From a virus: a stretch of 37,647 nt of DNA. The position numbers were made by a program, and so were the translations under genes. The notes beneath the pieces are model-generated. The model ran no database searches. It was not told where the DNA came from and was given only the letters and a program-made list of their open reading frames with translations. The stretch lies in IMG/VR virus record IMGVR_UViG_3300042923_000804, positions 1 through 37,647 of that record; one strand, 5' to 3'. Within the stretch, counting starts at the first letter, position 1. Each line of letters begins with the position of its first letter. Positions 1 through 7,030 of this stretch are shown here, in pieces.

Positions 1-123
1 TAAAGTACAAATAGTACAAAATGTTGGTTTTAATAGACTTGCAAAGAACTGTGAAGATATACAAAGGGGTTAAATAGAAGTTGTTGGTCGGACGTTCGAT
101 TCGTCTCAGGAGCACCAAAACGT
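1..123 (+). repeat. Terminal direct repeat, copy 1 (attP core at the circle junction)
   Basis: Bases 1-123 are identical to 37525-37647, so the window closes on itself. The last part (90-117) is a tRNA 3' end, while the first 80 bases are not tRNA-like. In an integrated prophage, one copy would have to be preceded by the host tRNA's 5' half at the point where identity begins; here both copies share the same non-tRNA sequence upstream. I therefore read this as a circular phage genome with its attP duplicated by assembly overlap, rather than attL and attR. Confidence 0.85.
90..117 (+). other. tRNA 3'-end fragment inside attP
   Basis: A T arm is visible: stem GGACG (90-94), loop TTCGATT (95-101), stem CGTCT (102-106), then an acceptor strand CAGGAGC (107-113) and ACCA (114-117). 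There is no D arm, anticodon arm or 5' acceptor strand, so this is not a whole tRNA. Phages that integrate into tRNA genes carry such fragments to rebuild the gene. The implied 5' acceptor GCTCCTG is compatible with a tRNA-Arg, but the identity is a guess. tmRNA is unlikely because the position that normally gives the G3-U70 pair is A. Confidence 0.8.
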
Positions 124-1389
124 TAGAAACACTACATTTTTGATAATGTAGTGTTTCTGTTTTCTGACTATTTCCCGACTATTTCCCGACTGAGTTTCCG
201 AAGGTACTAAATAATTTAATTTATTTATTGCTTTTTCTTTACTTTCTGGAAATACATATATGTATATTTTTTCTGTTGTTTTCGAACTTGCGTGTCCTAA
301 CAATTCTTTTACTTCTAAAATGCTAGCACCCTTTTTAAATAGTATTGTGGCAAAAGTGTGTCTTAAGGCATGGAATTTTTTATATTTTATATTTGCATCA
401 TCTAAAAATCTTTCCCATGATTTTCTAAAATTAGATTTATCTATTATTTTACAATTTGTAGACGAAAAAATAAGACTTTCTTCATCAAATGTCAAATTGA
501 ATTTCTCATATTTTTTCTTTTGAAGTTCTATGTATTTTTCAAATATATAGATAGATTCACTTGGAATATTAATTGATCGAATACTAGATTTTGTCTTTGG
601 TTTTTGTAATTGCATTTCATAATGTGTATTTATATTATCATCGAAAACTTTAACTTTAGATGCTGTAAATTTTACTTTTAATAGTTTTGAATCCAAATCT
701 AAATATTTTGATTTTAATGCTAAAATTTCTCCCATTCTTAATCCTGTTAAAATTGCCAAAAAAATTGCCAAAGATATAGTCTTATCAAAATTTAAATTAT
801 TAATAATAGATTGTAATTCTTCTTCTGTAAAAACAGATATAGTGTTATCCTCTTCTTCTTCATTCTCATATAAATCAGCATTTCCTGGTATCTTAATTAA
901 CCTATTAGAACATGGATTTTTTAAAATAAAATCATTATCCATACAATAATAAAAGAACTTTTTTAATAATTTATTTAGGTTACCTATTTGGCTATAGTTT
1001 TTTCCTTTTTCATATAAACTATTATAATATTGTTGAATAAGAGTGGTATTTATATTATAAACTTTTAAATATCCTAAATTAGTATTTTTTATATAATTTC
1101 TATATATTCCTTCGTATCTTTCGAAACTAGAACTTTTGAAATCTTTAGAATTATTTAGCGTGTTAAATAGCCAAGAATCCATCAATTTTTCAATAGTTAT
1201 TTCTTCAAAATCAAAAGGTAATCCTCTTTTTACCATTTTTAAGTACTCATCTGCTTTTATTTCGGCTTCAGATTTATTTTTACCAAAAAATTCTTTTTTT
1301 ATAGTTGTACCATCTAATTTTTTACCAATAGTACGAGTTAATCTATAATATTTATAACCATTTTTTATATAATTAGTTTTTACTGCCAT
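106..1389 (-). CDS. int: Tyrosine-type site-specific integrase
   Basis: Catalyses phage integration and excision at attP. The 427-residue product has an N-terminal AP2-like arm-binding region (about 1-50), a SAM-like core-binding region (about 65-160) and a C-terminal catalytic domain. Visible catalytic residues are Arg218 (TGLRMGE), His340 and Arg343 (HALRH), His366 (LLGH) and Tyr376. I start at the ATG at 1389 because AAAGGA lies about 8 bases upstream; the open frame extends 38 codons further without a good ribosome binding site. The C-terminus after residue 394 is odd: it is encoded by the arm repeats, the hairpin and the antisense of the tRNA end, stopping inside the attP core. One in-frame CGG (177-175) falls in this tail; skipping its C would end the protein two codons later. 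Confidence 0.95.
   Translation of the reverse strand: MAVKTNYIKNGYKYYRLTRTIGKKLDGTTIKKEFFGKNKSEAEIKADEYLKMVKRGLPFDFEEITIEKLMDSWLFNTLNNSKDFKSSSFERYEGIYRNYIKNTNLGYLKVYNINTTLIQQYYNSLYEKGKNYSQIGNLNKLLKKFFYYCMDNDFILKNPCSNRLIKIPGNADLYENEEEEDNTISVFTEEELQSIINNLNFDKTISLAIFLAILTGLRMGEILALKSKYLDLDSKLLKVKFTASKVKVFDDNINTHYEMQLQKPKTKSSIRSINIPSESIYIFEKYIELQKKKYEKFNLTFDEESLIFSSTNCKIIDKSNFRKSWERFLDDANIKYKKFHALRHTFATILFKKGASILEVKELLGHASSKTTEKIYIYVFPESKEKAINKLNYLVPSETQSGNSREIVRKQKHYIIKNVVFLTFWCS
126..157. terminator. Perfect 13-bp hairpin between attP core and integrase arm site
   Basis: GAAACACTACATT (126-138) pairs perfectly with 145-157 around a 6-base loop, followed by T-rich sequence. It lies just after the tRNA end, so after integration it could terminate the tRNA transcript. 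On the minus strand it sits inside the extreme C-terminal coding tail of the integrase as drawn. Confidence 0.6.
171..196 (+). repeat. Putative integrase arm-type repeat, left copy
   Basis: TTTCCCGACTA followed by TTTCCCGACTGAGTT. The same 26 bases occur at 37478-37503 with one C-to-T difference. Read across the circle junction, the two copies flank the 123-base core in the same orientation (21 bases on one side, 47 on the other), as expected for arm sites of a tyrosine integrase. The 11-base internal repeat also lies in the integrase C-terminal codons. Confidence 0.6.
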
Positions 1390-1502
1390 AAAAAATTCCT
1401 TTCTACTTGAAAAGAGCATAATAATATTATATAATATGATTATACATCTTTTTTGAGTGTATTTTATATTAGGTAATGTATTTAAGTTTAGCGACATATA
1501 CA

Positions 1503-2171
1503 TTATCTTTTTTTATTTCGTCTAAGTTCGACTACTATCCCTAGTATTTTAATAGGGATAGTTTCTATATCTTTGTTGGTGTAGTTTATAGGTGAATAAG
1601 CATTATTCAAGGGTTGTAATATAATTCCGTTATCTGATTTGAATACTCTTTTAAAAGTAGCATCGTTCCCGTTTACAGATATAATAGCATCATCTCCACT
1701 TTCACAATCACTTATTTTTAAAACAATAATAACATCTCCATCTAAGTATTCTGGATACATGCTATCACCATTTACCTTTAAACCAAAATATTCCTTATTT
1801 CCTTTTAACATTTCTCCAGATATATCTTCAAAATCAAGAATATCTTCCACCATCTCAACAGCTATTCCGGCAGGTATTCTTCCTAATATTGGTATTTTAA
1901 TGGATTTAGTATCTACTTTAGGTATGAATTTTGGAACATCATACCCCATAAGCCAAACTGGATTAATAGATTGTTCAATGTCTTTTGAAAATATATTACT
2001 AAGCATTTGAATAGAAGGTAATCCTATTTTTTCGGTTTGACCTTTTTCCCATCTCATAATAGTTGTTTTGTGATATCCCAAAGGTTTCCCGACTTCTTCT
2101 AAACTTAATTTAGCATCTAATCTACTTTGTTTTATTCTTTCGCCTATTTTTTTAAAATATTCTTTATTCAT
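1503..2171 (-). CDS. CI-like lysogeny repressor with S24 (LexA-type) self-cleavage domain
   Basis: Maintains lysogeny by binding operators between itself and the cro-like gene. The 222-residue product has an N-terminal XRE helix-turn-helix (about 8-65) and a C-terminal S24 peptidase domain (about 90-215). The cleavage site is Ala101-Gly102, and the catalytic dyad is Ser137 (GDSMYP) and Lys174 (ATFKRV), so RecA-stimulated autocleavage and SOS induction are expected from the family. The ATG at 2171 follows AAGGAG. It is transcribed leftward toward the integrase, from a promoter at about 2196-2225. Confidence 0.95.
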   Translation of the reverse strand: MNKEYFKKIGERIKQSRLDAKLSLEEVGKPLGYHKTTIMRWEKGQTEKIGLPSIQMLSNIFSKDIEQSINPVWLMGYDVPKFIPKVDTKSIKIPILGRIPAGIAVEMVEDILDFEDISGEMLKGNKEYFGLKVNGDSMYPEYLDGDVIIVLKISDCESGDDAIISVNGNDATFKRVFKSDNGIILQPLNNAYSPINYTNKDIETIPIKILGIVVELRRNKKR

Positions 2172-2195
2172 GGTAAATACTCCTTATTTCAATAT

Positions 2196-2226
2196 ATTAT
2201 AACATAATTGTTCACATAAATGCAAC
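2196..2226 (-). promoter_or_regulatory. Repressor promoter with overlapping operator-like site
   Basis: On the minus strand, TTGCAT (2225-2220) and TATAAT (2201-2196) are 18 bases apart, and the -10 is extended by TG. The -35 overlaps an imperfect copy of the operator found at 2317, sharing TGCAAC and CATAAA (2211-2226, 12 of 16 bases). This arrangement would let the repressor or Cro control the repressor gene. Confidence 0.6.
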
Positions 2227-2272
2227 GATTTTTGTGAAAAATATTAAAAAATTTGTAAAAAATATCAAAAAA

Positions 2273-2284
2273 GTTGCAAAATGC
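2273..2284 (+). promoter_or_regulatory. Operator half-site
   Basis: GTTGCAAAATGC matches the left half of the operator GTTGCATAAACGCAAC at 2317. It sits just upstream of the rightward -35 box at 2287. The right half is not conserved, so this is a weaker candidate site. Confidence 0.4.
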
Positions 2285-2286
2285 TA

Positions 2287-2315
2287 TTGACAAGTTTTTA
2301 AATATGTGATATATT
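2287..2315 (+). promoter_or_regulatory. Rightward early promoter (PR-like)
   Basis: TTGACA (2287-2292) and TATATT (2310-2315) are separated by exactly 17 bases. The predicted start, near 2322, falls within the operator at 2317-2332, so bound repressor would block the early operon. Confidence 0.75.
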
Positions 2316-2316
2316 A

Positions 2317-2332
2317 GTTGCATAAACGCAAC
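2317..2332 (+). promoter_or_regulatory. Perfect operator GTTGC-N6-GCAAC
   Basis: GTTGCATAAACGCAAC is a 5-bp inverted repeat with a 6-base spacer, lying at the start point of the rightward promoter. The same architecture recurs at 2550-2565, and partial copies at 2211 and 2273, which supports a shared regulator. Confidence 0.65.
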
Positions 2333-2344
2333 GGAGGTGATGAA

Positions 2345-2548
2345 ATGGTTGATACAAAAAAGCTAAAAGTAAGAATGATACAAAAAGATACTAATATTCA
2401 GTTGCTAGCTCCGAAAACTGGATATACTCCCTATACTTTAGGTCAAATGATATCTAATAAATCTAAAATGACAATATGCGTTAGCGAGATTTTGATTAAA
2501 GAATTAGAGATACCAAAGGATGAAATAACAGATTTTTTTTACATTTAA
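2345..2548 (+). CDS. Cro-like helix-turn-helix regulator
   Basis: A 67-residue DNA-binding protein divergent from the repressor, with a compact helix-turn-helix (roughly residues 10-45). By position it should act as Cro, shutting down the repressor promoter and modulating early transcription. The ATG at 2345 follows GGAGGTG; an upstream in-frame TTG at 2318 lies inside the operator and at the transcription start, so I rejected it. An operator copy immediately follows the stop codon. Confidence 0.8.
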   Translation: MVDTKKLKVRMIQKDTNIQLLAPKTGYTPYTLGQMISNKSKMTICVSEILIKELEIPKDEITDFFYI

Positions 2549-2567
2549 AGTTGCAATTGAGCAACTT
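2548..2567 (+). promoter_or_regulatory. Second perfect operator, downstream of the cro-like gene
   Basis: AAGTTGC-N6-GCAACTT is a 7-bp inverted repeat that contains GTTGC-N6-GCAAC with the same spacing as the operator at 2317. It lies between the cro-like gene and the next gene, overlapping the stop codon. It may be a roadblock or DNA-looping operator. Confidence 0.6.
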
Positions 2568-2587
2568 AGAAAAGAAAGGTGATTGAT

Positions 2588-2839
2588 GTGGAAGAAAATA
2601 TTAATGTTAAATATTTAAGTGCTGAAAAATATGCAAAGGCTACAGGTCTAGGAGTCGAAGAAGTTAAAAGACTTTGTAGGATAGGTGAATTAGATCACTT
2701 TAGAACTGAAAAGGGTTACTACAAAATAAAAATTTATAAAAATAATATAAATAGTGATCAATATGAAAAAATTCTAAAAGAAAATATCGAATTAAAAACT
2801 AAATTAAGTAGTTTGAAAAGAATATTGGAGGTGAATTAA
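2588..2839 (+). CDS. Excisionase-like winged-helix DNA-binding protein
   Basis: An 83-residue protein whose N-terminal half (KYLSAEKYAKATGLGVEEV and on to a KGYYKI wing) resembles the MerR/excisionase helix-turn-helix family. The C-terminal 25 residues look like a short coiled coil. I use the GTG at 2588, seven bases after AAAGGTG; an earlier GTG at 2579 is too close to that site. Candidate roles are recombination directionality factor or early regulator. Position in the early operon rather than beside the integrase leaves this open. Confidence 0.6.
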   Translation: MEENINVKYLSAEKYAKATGLGVEEVKRLCRIGELDHFRTEKGYYKIKIYKNNINSDQYEKILKENIELKTKLSSLKRILEVN

Positions 2840-3124
2840 ATGAAAAACATAACATATGATAAAAACGTAATAATCTGGGGCATAATATTATTTATATTTA
2901 TATCATTTTTAATAGCATACTATCAAAACATGCAAAACAACAAACCAGTAGGACAAGTTATAGAACATACTGTAAGACAAGGCGAGCATTTAGATGATAT
3001 AGCAAATAAATATTATCCCAACACTTATGTTTTAAAAGCAAGGGCAGATATTAAGAATATAAATAACATGACTACAAGCGATATTTACGAAGGACAAGTT
3101 ATTAAGGTTAGAAAGGTGAAATAA
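2840..3124 (+). CDS. Membrane-anchored LysM protein, YneA-like architecture
   Basis: A 94-residue protein with one N-terminal membrane segment (about 9-27) and a C-terminal LysM domain (about 41-92, HTVRQGEHLDDIANKYY ... EGQVIKVRKV). This is the layout of YneA, the SOS-induced cell-division suppressor of Bacillus: membrane anchor plus extracytoplasmic LysM. A phage copy in the first genes of the early operon could hold division during the lytic cycle. Function is inferred from architecture only. The ATG directly follows the previous stop, behind GGAGGTG. Confidence 0.7.
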   Translation: MKNITYDKNVIIWGIILFIFISFLIAYYQNMQNNKPVGQVIEHTVRQGEHLDDIANKYYPNTYVLKARADIKNINNMTTSDIYEGQVIKVRKVK

Positions 3125-3125
3125 A

Positions 3126-3221
3126 ATGTTTAGAATTATACTAACATCTATATTGCCATTAATAATAATATTTGCGTTATTACTATTAGTTGATTTAAAA
3201 GATAGAAATAGAAAGGGTTGA
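3126..3221 (+). CDS. 31-residue membrane protein
   Basis: A tiny protein made of one strongly hydrophobic segment (about 4-22) and a charged tail ending KDRNRKG. It starts with ATG behind AGAAAGGTG, and its stop overlaps the start of the next small gene. Function unknown. Small membrane proteins are common in early phage operons. Confidence 0.6.
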   Translation: MFRIILTSILPLIIIFALLLLVDLKDRNRKG

Positions 3222-3307
3222 TTAAAATATTTGAATTTATATTTGCAATTATAGGATCACCTATAGCAGCATTAACATTTGGAGTTTTATTAAAGATCTG
3301 CGATTAA
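3218..3307 (+). CDS. 29-residue membrane protein, TTG start
   Basis: TTG at 3218 overlaps the preceding TGA stop (TTGA), behind AGAAAGGG. The product is a single hydrophobic helix with short charged ends. The tight coupling to the preceding 31-residue membrane gene suggests the two are made together. Function unknown. Confidence 0.5.
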   Translation: MIKIFEFIFAIIGSPIAALTFGVLLKICD

Positions 3308-3350
3308 ATAATAATATAAATATAAATAATTAAGAAAGAAGGTGAAAGAT

Positions 3351-3614
3351 ATGCCTAGTATGTACGATAATAAAAAAATGTGCTATACAGCAGAGGATTA
3401 TATTGAAAGTGAAGTTATACATAGAGAAAACTATAAAGAAATTCATAATTTAATACGTAGTGCACTTGATATGTGTCAAGACAAGATGCTAAAAAGAATA
3501 TTAATTGGAATTTTAATATTTGTTTACGATAAACAAATAAATTGTCAAAAAAACATAAATATAGAAGCATCCAACGACCAAATTGAAAATGCTTCTAAAA
3601 ATAAGTTTATGTAA
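3351..3614 (+). CDS. Hypothetical early protein
   Basis: An 87-residue, mostly helical protein with a hydrophobic stretch near residues 47-57 and no family I recognise. The ATG at 3351 follows AGAAGGTG. An upstream in-frame GTG at 3342 lies inside the ribosome binding site. It immediately precedes the replication gene. Confidence 0.6.
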   Translation: MPSMYDNKKMCYTAEDYIESEVIHRENYKEIHNLIRSALDMCQDKMLKRILIGILIFVYDKQINCQKNINIEASNDQIENASKNKFM

Positions 3615-3675
3615 ACATATATTTTTATTATATCATAAATGTTTACATAAGTCAAGAGAAAGGATTGATATATTA

Positions 3676-4380
3676 ATGGCTCAAAGAAGAATGTTTAATA
3701 AGACAATAGTACATTCTAGTAAATTTTTAAAAATGCCTGTAAGTAGTAGATGCTTATATTATGATTTAGGTATGAGTGCCGATGATGATGGATATGCCGA
3801 ACATTTTACAGTTATGAGGATGACTGGAGCAAGCCAACAAGATTTAGGCGTATTAGAAATAAACGGATTTATCAAAATATTTGATGAAAATGTATTGATA
3901 ATAACTAACTGGAAGGAAAATAACTATATACAAAAGGATAGATATACACCATCAAAATATTTAGCAGTATACAAAATGGATAAAAAATGTATACAAGGTG
4001 GAGAAGATACAGATACACAAAGTATACACAGTCTAGGTAAGTATAATGATAGAAAGATAGATATAAATAATATAATACAATTAGATAATTTGAAATTGAT
4101 TCAAATGCAGAATAATCGATATGATGAATATTTCAAAGAAAAACAAATTTATATTGCAAACTTAGGAATAATTCCTGAAGAACTTTATAGACAAATTAAA
4201 TTATATCAAAATATAGTAGCTGAAATAATAGATACAAAACAATTAGACGCATATGAAAAAATAACATTTACTTTATTAGAGAAAACATATGGACAAGTCA
4301 TGAAAGTTGAAAGTGTGGATAATATAGTAAGCTATTTTAAATCATCGTTATTAAATGAAATAATAAAGAGAGGTGTTTAA
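3676..4380 (+). CDS. Phage replisome organizer / DnaD-type replication initiation protein
   Basis: A 234-residue protein whose first 90 residues match the conserved N-terminal domain of Firmicute phage replication proteins: MAQRRMF start, LYYDLGMSADDDGYAE, a winged-helix-like segment, then WKENNYIQKDRYTPSKY. The middle is polar and the C-terminal part (about 150-234) is helical, as in DnaD-like proteins that load host helicase at the origin. The ATG at 3676 is chosen by family alignment; AAAGGA is unusually far upstream (about 13 bases). No separate helicase loader gene is evident next to it. Confidence 0.85.
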   Translation: MAQRRMFNKTIVHSSKFLKMPVSSRCLYYDLGMSADDDGYAEHFTVMRMTGASQQDLGVLEINGFIKIFDENVLIITNWKENNYIQKDRYTPSKYLAVYKMDKKCIQGGEDTDTQSIHSLGKYNDRKIDINNIIQLDNLKLIQMQNNRYDEYFKEKQIYIANLGIIPEELYRQIKLYQNIVAEIIDTKQLDAYEKITFTLLEKTYGQVMKVESVDNIVSYFKSSLLNEIIKRGV

Positions 4381-4381
4381 A

Positions 4382-4513
4382 TTGGATATTAATACTAATA
4401 CTGATCCTGTTAAAGAGGCAATACTTAGAATGAAGAAAAACGTATATAAAATTTGTACTGAAAAAGATATTAAGACTACAATAAAAATGGAGGAAGATAG
4501 TCATGATAGTTGA
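4382..4513 (+). CDS. 43-residue hypothetical protein
   Basis: TTG start behind GAGAGGTG, directly after the replication gene. The product is charged and helical with no recognised motif. Its 3' end overlaps the ribosome binding site and start of the next, broken gene. Confidence 0.5.
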   Translation: MDINTNTDPVKEAILRMKKNVYKICTEKDIKTTIKMEEDSHDS

Positions 4514-4748
4514 TTATAATATGACAGCTGAATAAAAAGATCTTTCACTAGAGTATGATGACTTAACTAAAAAAATTAAAGATTTAGATATTCAATTAAA
4601 AAAATTAATTAATAATACAAAAAGCATCAAAATTAGGAAAAACGAAGAATTAAAAATAAATCAAGAGATAATAGAGATGAAAAGGAGAATTAATGCTCAT
4701 ATTTTTGCAAGAAATAAAATAAACGATAAATTATATCGGAAATTCTAA
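4503..4748 (+). pseudogene. Coiled-coil early gene interrupted by an in-frame TAA
   Basis: An ATG at 4503 behind GGAGG opens a frame that stops at codon 11 (TAA, 4533-4535), but the same frame continues for 70 more codons as a plausible lysine/glutamate-rich coiled-coil protein ending IFARNKINDKLYRKF. This looks like one gene with a nonsense codon, perhaps from CAA. It also holds an in-frame CGG at 4737. Skipping that C would read GGA and extend the protein 19 residues through the next gene's ribosome binding site to a stop at 4795-4797, a junction style common in this operon. The function is unknown. Confidence 0.5.
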
Positions 4749-4786
4749 TAATGGTAAAGAAAAAAATAATATAGGAGGAAAACAAA

Positions 4787-5341
4787 ATGATAGATAAAGA
4801 AAAAATAATAATAAGGAATGGCACACCTGTTTATGCAATATCTTTAAAAGATAAAAAAAGTAGCCAAAATTGTAATAGTAGTCATATTTTTATAGAGAAT
4901 GGAAAATTATATTTTAGTGATAGTAGTTATTATAGTGCTAGTGAATTTGATTTTTCAAATGAATCACATAGAATAGCTAAGGAATTATTTGTTGCACAAA
5001 TACAAGTAGATATTAAAAGAAGAGTATTAGAATTAAAACAATTAGAAGCTATTTTTAATGATATTGGATTAAGTGAATGTTTAGGGGATTCTATACAAAG
5101 TAATGCAAAATTATTAGCTGAAGTAAAACAAGAAATTGAAAATGCAAAAACAGAAGCTATAAATGAATTTTCTGAAAAAACAAAAAACACTGAAAAGAAA
5201 GCAGTTAATACAGTAAAAAAAGAAATAGAAAAAATAAATAAAGATATAAATGAAGCTGTAAGTGAAGCGGTTAATGAAACTGTTAGTAAAAAAATAGATG
5301 AAAGAGTAAGACCAATAGCACTAAAAAAGAAAGATAAATAG
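4787..5341 (+). CDS. Hypothetical protein with long C-terminal coiled coil
   Basis: A 184-residue protein. The N-terminal 60 residues contain short beta-like segments (IFIENGKLYFSDSSYY), and residues 70-175 are an almost continuous helical region rich in Glu, Lys and Ala, ending in a basic tail. The ATG follows AGGAGGAAAACAAA. Structural or DNA-binding roles are possible, but no family is recognised. Confidence 0.7.
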   Translation: MIDKEKIIIRNGTPVYAISLKDKKSSQNCNSSHIFIENGKLYFSDSSYYSASEFDFSNESHRIAKELFVAQIQVDIKRRVLELKQLEAIFNDIGLSECLGDSIQSNAKLLAEVKQEIENAKTEAINEFSEKTKNTEKKAVNTVKKEIEKINKDINEAVSEAVNETVSKKIDERVRPIALKKKDK

Positions 5342-5350
5342 GTGATAACT

Positions 5351-5851
5351 ATGTCAATAGATTATACATGGTGTCCTTATTCAAAACCAAAAGACCAGAA
5401 TAAAGTGAAATTAACTGAAAAACCAGTTATTGAAAAAAAAATCACAGTTGACAAGAAAACAACTAAGAGTAATTTAAAAGCAAAGACATCTTTGAAGAGT
5501 AAAACAAAACTACAAAGCAAGACGCCAGTAAAAAAAGTTAGTAAAAAGAAAAGCAAAACAAAAAGACCAAAAAAAGAACTTTGCATAATGCCACAACATA
5601 CATTTTATAAAACAAAAAGAGAAGAAGGATTAAAACGTCATGAAGTATTTTTTGGAAGTAAGCAAAGAGACTTAAGTATCAAATATGGATTAGTTATATT
5701 TATAAGACCAGAGCAACACACAATTTATAAAGGTTCAATACATATGACACCAGCGCTTGATGAAGAAATAAAACAAATAGCTCAAAAAGCTTTTGAAAAA
5801 GTTTATCCCGAATTAAATTTTAGAGAGGTATTTGGAAAAAATTATTTATAG
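5351..5851 (+). CDS. Lysine-rich protein with a degenerate phage HNH-like domain
   Basis: A 166-residue protein. Residues 20-75 are a low-complexity Lys/Thr/Ser tract. Residues 80-166 resemble a small phage domain that usually carries an HNH-type zinc site and ends in an FGKNYL-like motif: RHEVFFGSKQRDLSIKYGL, a later His in EQHT, and FREVFGKNYL. The Cys-x2-Cys pairs expected in relatives are absent, so catalytic activity is doubtful. The ATG at 5351 follows AGGTGAT. Confidence 0.6.
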   Translation: MSIDYTWCPYSKPKDQNKVKLTEKPVIEKKITVDKKTTKSNLKAKTSLKSKTKLQSKTPVKKVSKKKSKTKRPKKELCIMPQHTFYKTKREEGLKRHEVFFGSKQRDLSIKYGLVIFIRPEQHTIYKGSIHMTPALDEEIKQIAQKAFEKVYPELNFREVFGKNYL

Positions 5852-5869
5852 AAAGAAGTGAGCTAAGTT

Positions 5870-6058
5870 ATGAAAAGTAATTTTAAAAAATTAATAATAT
5901 TATTACTAATATTAATTTTAACATTATCAGCAATAAAGCAAACAGTAGACTTAATGTGGTTAATATATCAGCAACAAATTGGAACTAAATATATTAAAGA
6001 GGCAATTCAGTATTATAGAGAATATGAATTTAATAGTGAGATAAATAATTATGAATAA
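5870..6058 (+). CDS. Single-pass membrane protein
   Basis: A 62-residue protein with a basic N-terminus, a hydrophobic segment at about 7-24, then a polar helical tail. It could be a membrane anchor or uncleaved signal peptide. Its 3' end overlaps the next start by eight bases. Function unknown. Confidence 0.6.
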   Translation: MKSNFKKLIILLLILILTLSAIKQTVDLMWLIYQQQIGTKYIKEAIQYYREYEFNSEINNYE

Positions 6059-6584
6059 TTACGAAGTAGATAAGCAAACAAATAAAGATCATGTGGCAAC
6101 TCCTAGATATGTAGTTGAAAATATATACAACATTATAGATATAAAAAGTTTTAAGTCAATATGGTTTCCATTTAATAATTATGATAGTCAGTTCAAGTTA
6201 AAAGCTGAAGAGTTAAATTTACAGTATAAAGCAACGCATATTTTTGACGATTGTGGAAATGATTTCTTTAAAACAATACCACCAAATGATTGTGATTTGC
6301 TGATAAGCAATCCTCCGTTTAGTCAACAAAACGAAATAATAAACAGAAGCTTTGAGCTTATAGAATCAGAATTAATAAAGTCATTTTGTTTATTACTACC
6401 ATTAAGCACATTAGAAACAGAGAAGAGAGCAGATATTTATAAAAAATACTCGGACAAACTATCAATCTTGATATTTAAAAAAAGAATCAAGTTTTTAGGT
6501 AAATCAAGTAGTTTTAACACAGCATGTTGTTGGATATGTTACAACATACCAAAATTAAGTAAAAAACAAATATATTGGATATAG
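6051..6584 (+). CDS. Phage DNA methyltransferase-like protein (NPPF motif)
   Basis: A 177-residue protein of a phage family related to N6-adenine methyltransferases. It shows an IWFPFNNYDS strand, a HIFDDCGNDFF segment and the catalytic-type motif NPPF at residues 87-90. The glycine-rich S-adenosylmethionine motif typical of full-length enzymes is not obvious, so activity cannot be assumed. It may modify phage DNA against host restriction. It overlaps the end of the preceding membrane gene. Confidence 0.75.
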   Translation: MNNYEVDKQTNKDHVATPRYVVENIYNIIDIKSFKSIWFPFNNYDSQFKLKAEELNLQYKATHIFDDCGNDFFKTIPPNDCDLLISNPPFSQQNEIINRSFELIESELIKSFCLLLPLSTLETEKRADIYKKYSDKLSILIFKKRIKFLGKSSSFNTACCWICYNIPKLSKKQIYWI

Positions 6585-6597
6585 GAGGACAAGTAGT

Positions 6598-7029
6598 ATG
6601 AAAATTGAAAAAGGAATGTATGTAAAGACAGATGAGGGTAAAATAGGAACGATAATTTCTTTTTATTGCAGAAATGAAATAACAAATAGTTGGAGAATAA
6701 CTGTTGAATTTCAAAATGGAGAAAAAGAAGAAATGTGTTCAGATCTAAACAAGTATGAACCTACGTCAAACATAATAGATTTAATAGAAGTAGGAGATAT
6801 AGTTGAACTAGAATATTATGTAGCAAAATATAGAGGAAGAATAAGCAGATTATTTGAAATAGAGATTACACAAGATTATATATTCTTTGAAAACTCACAT
6901 TGTGATTTTACATATGCACTTGCTAAATGTGAAAGAAGATTTGTACAGTCAAAAGGTTATAATGTAAAAATAAAATCAATACTAACAAAAGAACAAATAG
7001 AACAACACAGCTTCAAAGTAGGTGAGTAG
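6598..7029 (+). CDS. Hypothetical early protein with SH3/KOW-like repeats
   Basis: A 143-residue protein with two similar beta-rich segments, MYVKTDEGKIGTIISFY and VGDIVELEYYVAKYRGRISR, which look like small SH3/KOW-like barrels. Such proteins are frequent in Firmicute phage early regions and have no fixed function. The ATG follows a strong GGAGGACAAG site. Confidence 0.65.
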   Translation: MKIEKGMYVKTDEGKIGTIISFYCRNEITNSWRITVEFQNGEKEEMCSDLNKYEPTSNIIDLIEVGDIVELEYYVAKYRGRISRLFEIEITQDYIFFENSHCDFTYALAKCERRFVQSKGYNVKIKSILTKEQIEQHSFKVGE

Positions 7030-7030
7030 T

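Noticed and set aside
81-117. A tmRNA 3' end
   Set aside because: The T arm and upstream TTGGTC look similar, but the acceptor strand has A where the tmRNA G3-U70 pair requires U, and no tmRNA body is present.
1-123. The end repeats as attL and attR of an integrated prophage
   Set aside because: Both copies contain 80 bases of the same non-tRNA sequence upstream of the tRNA end. In a prophage one side would be the host tRNA 5' half. Circular assembly overlap fits better.
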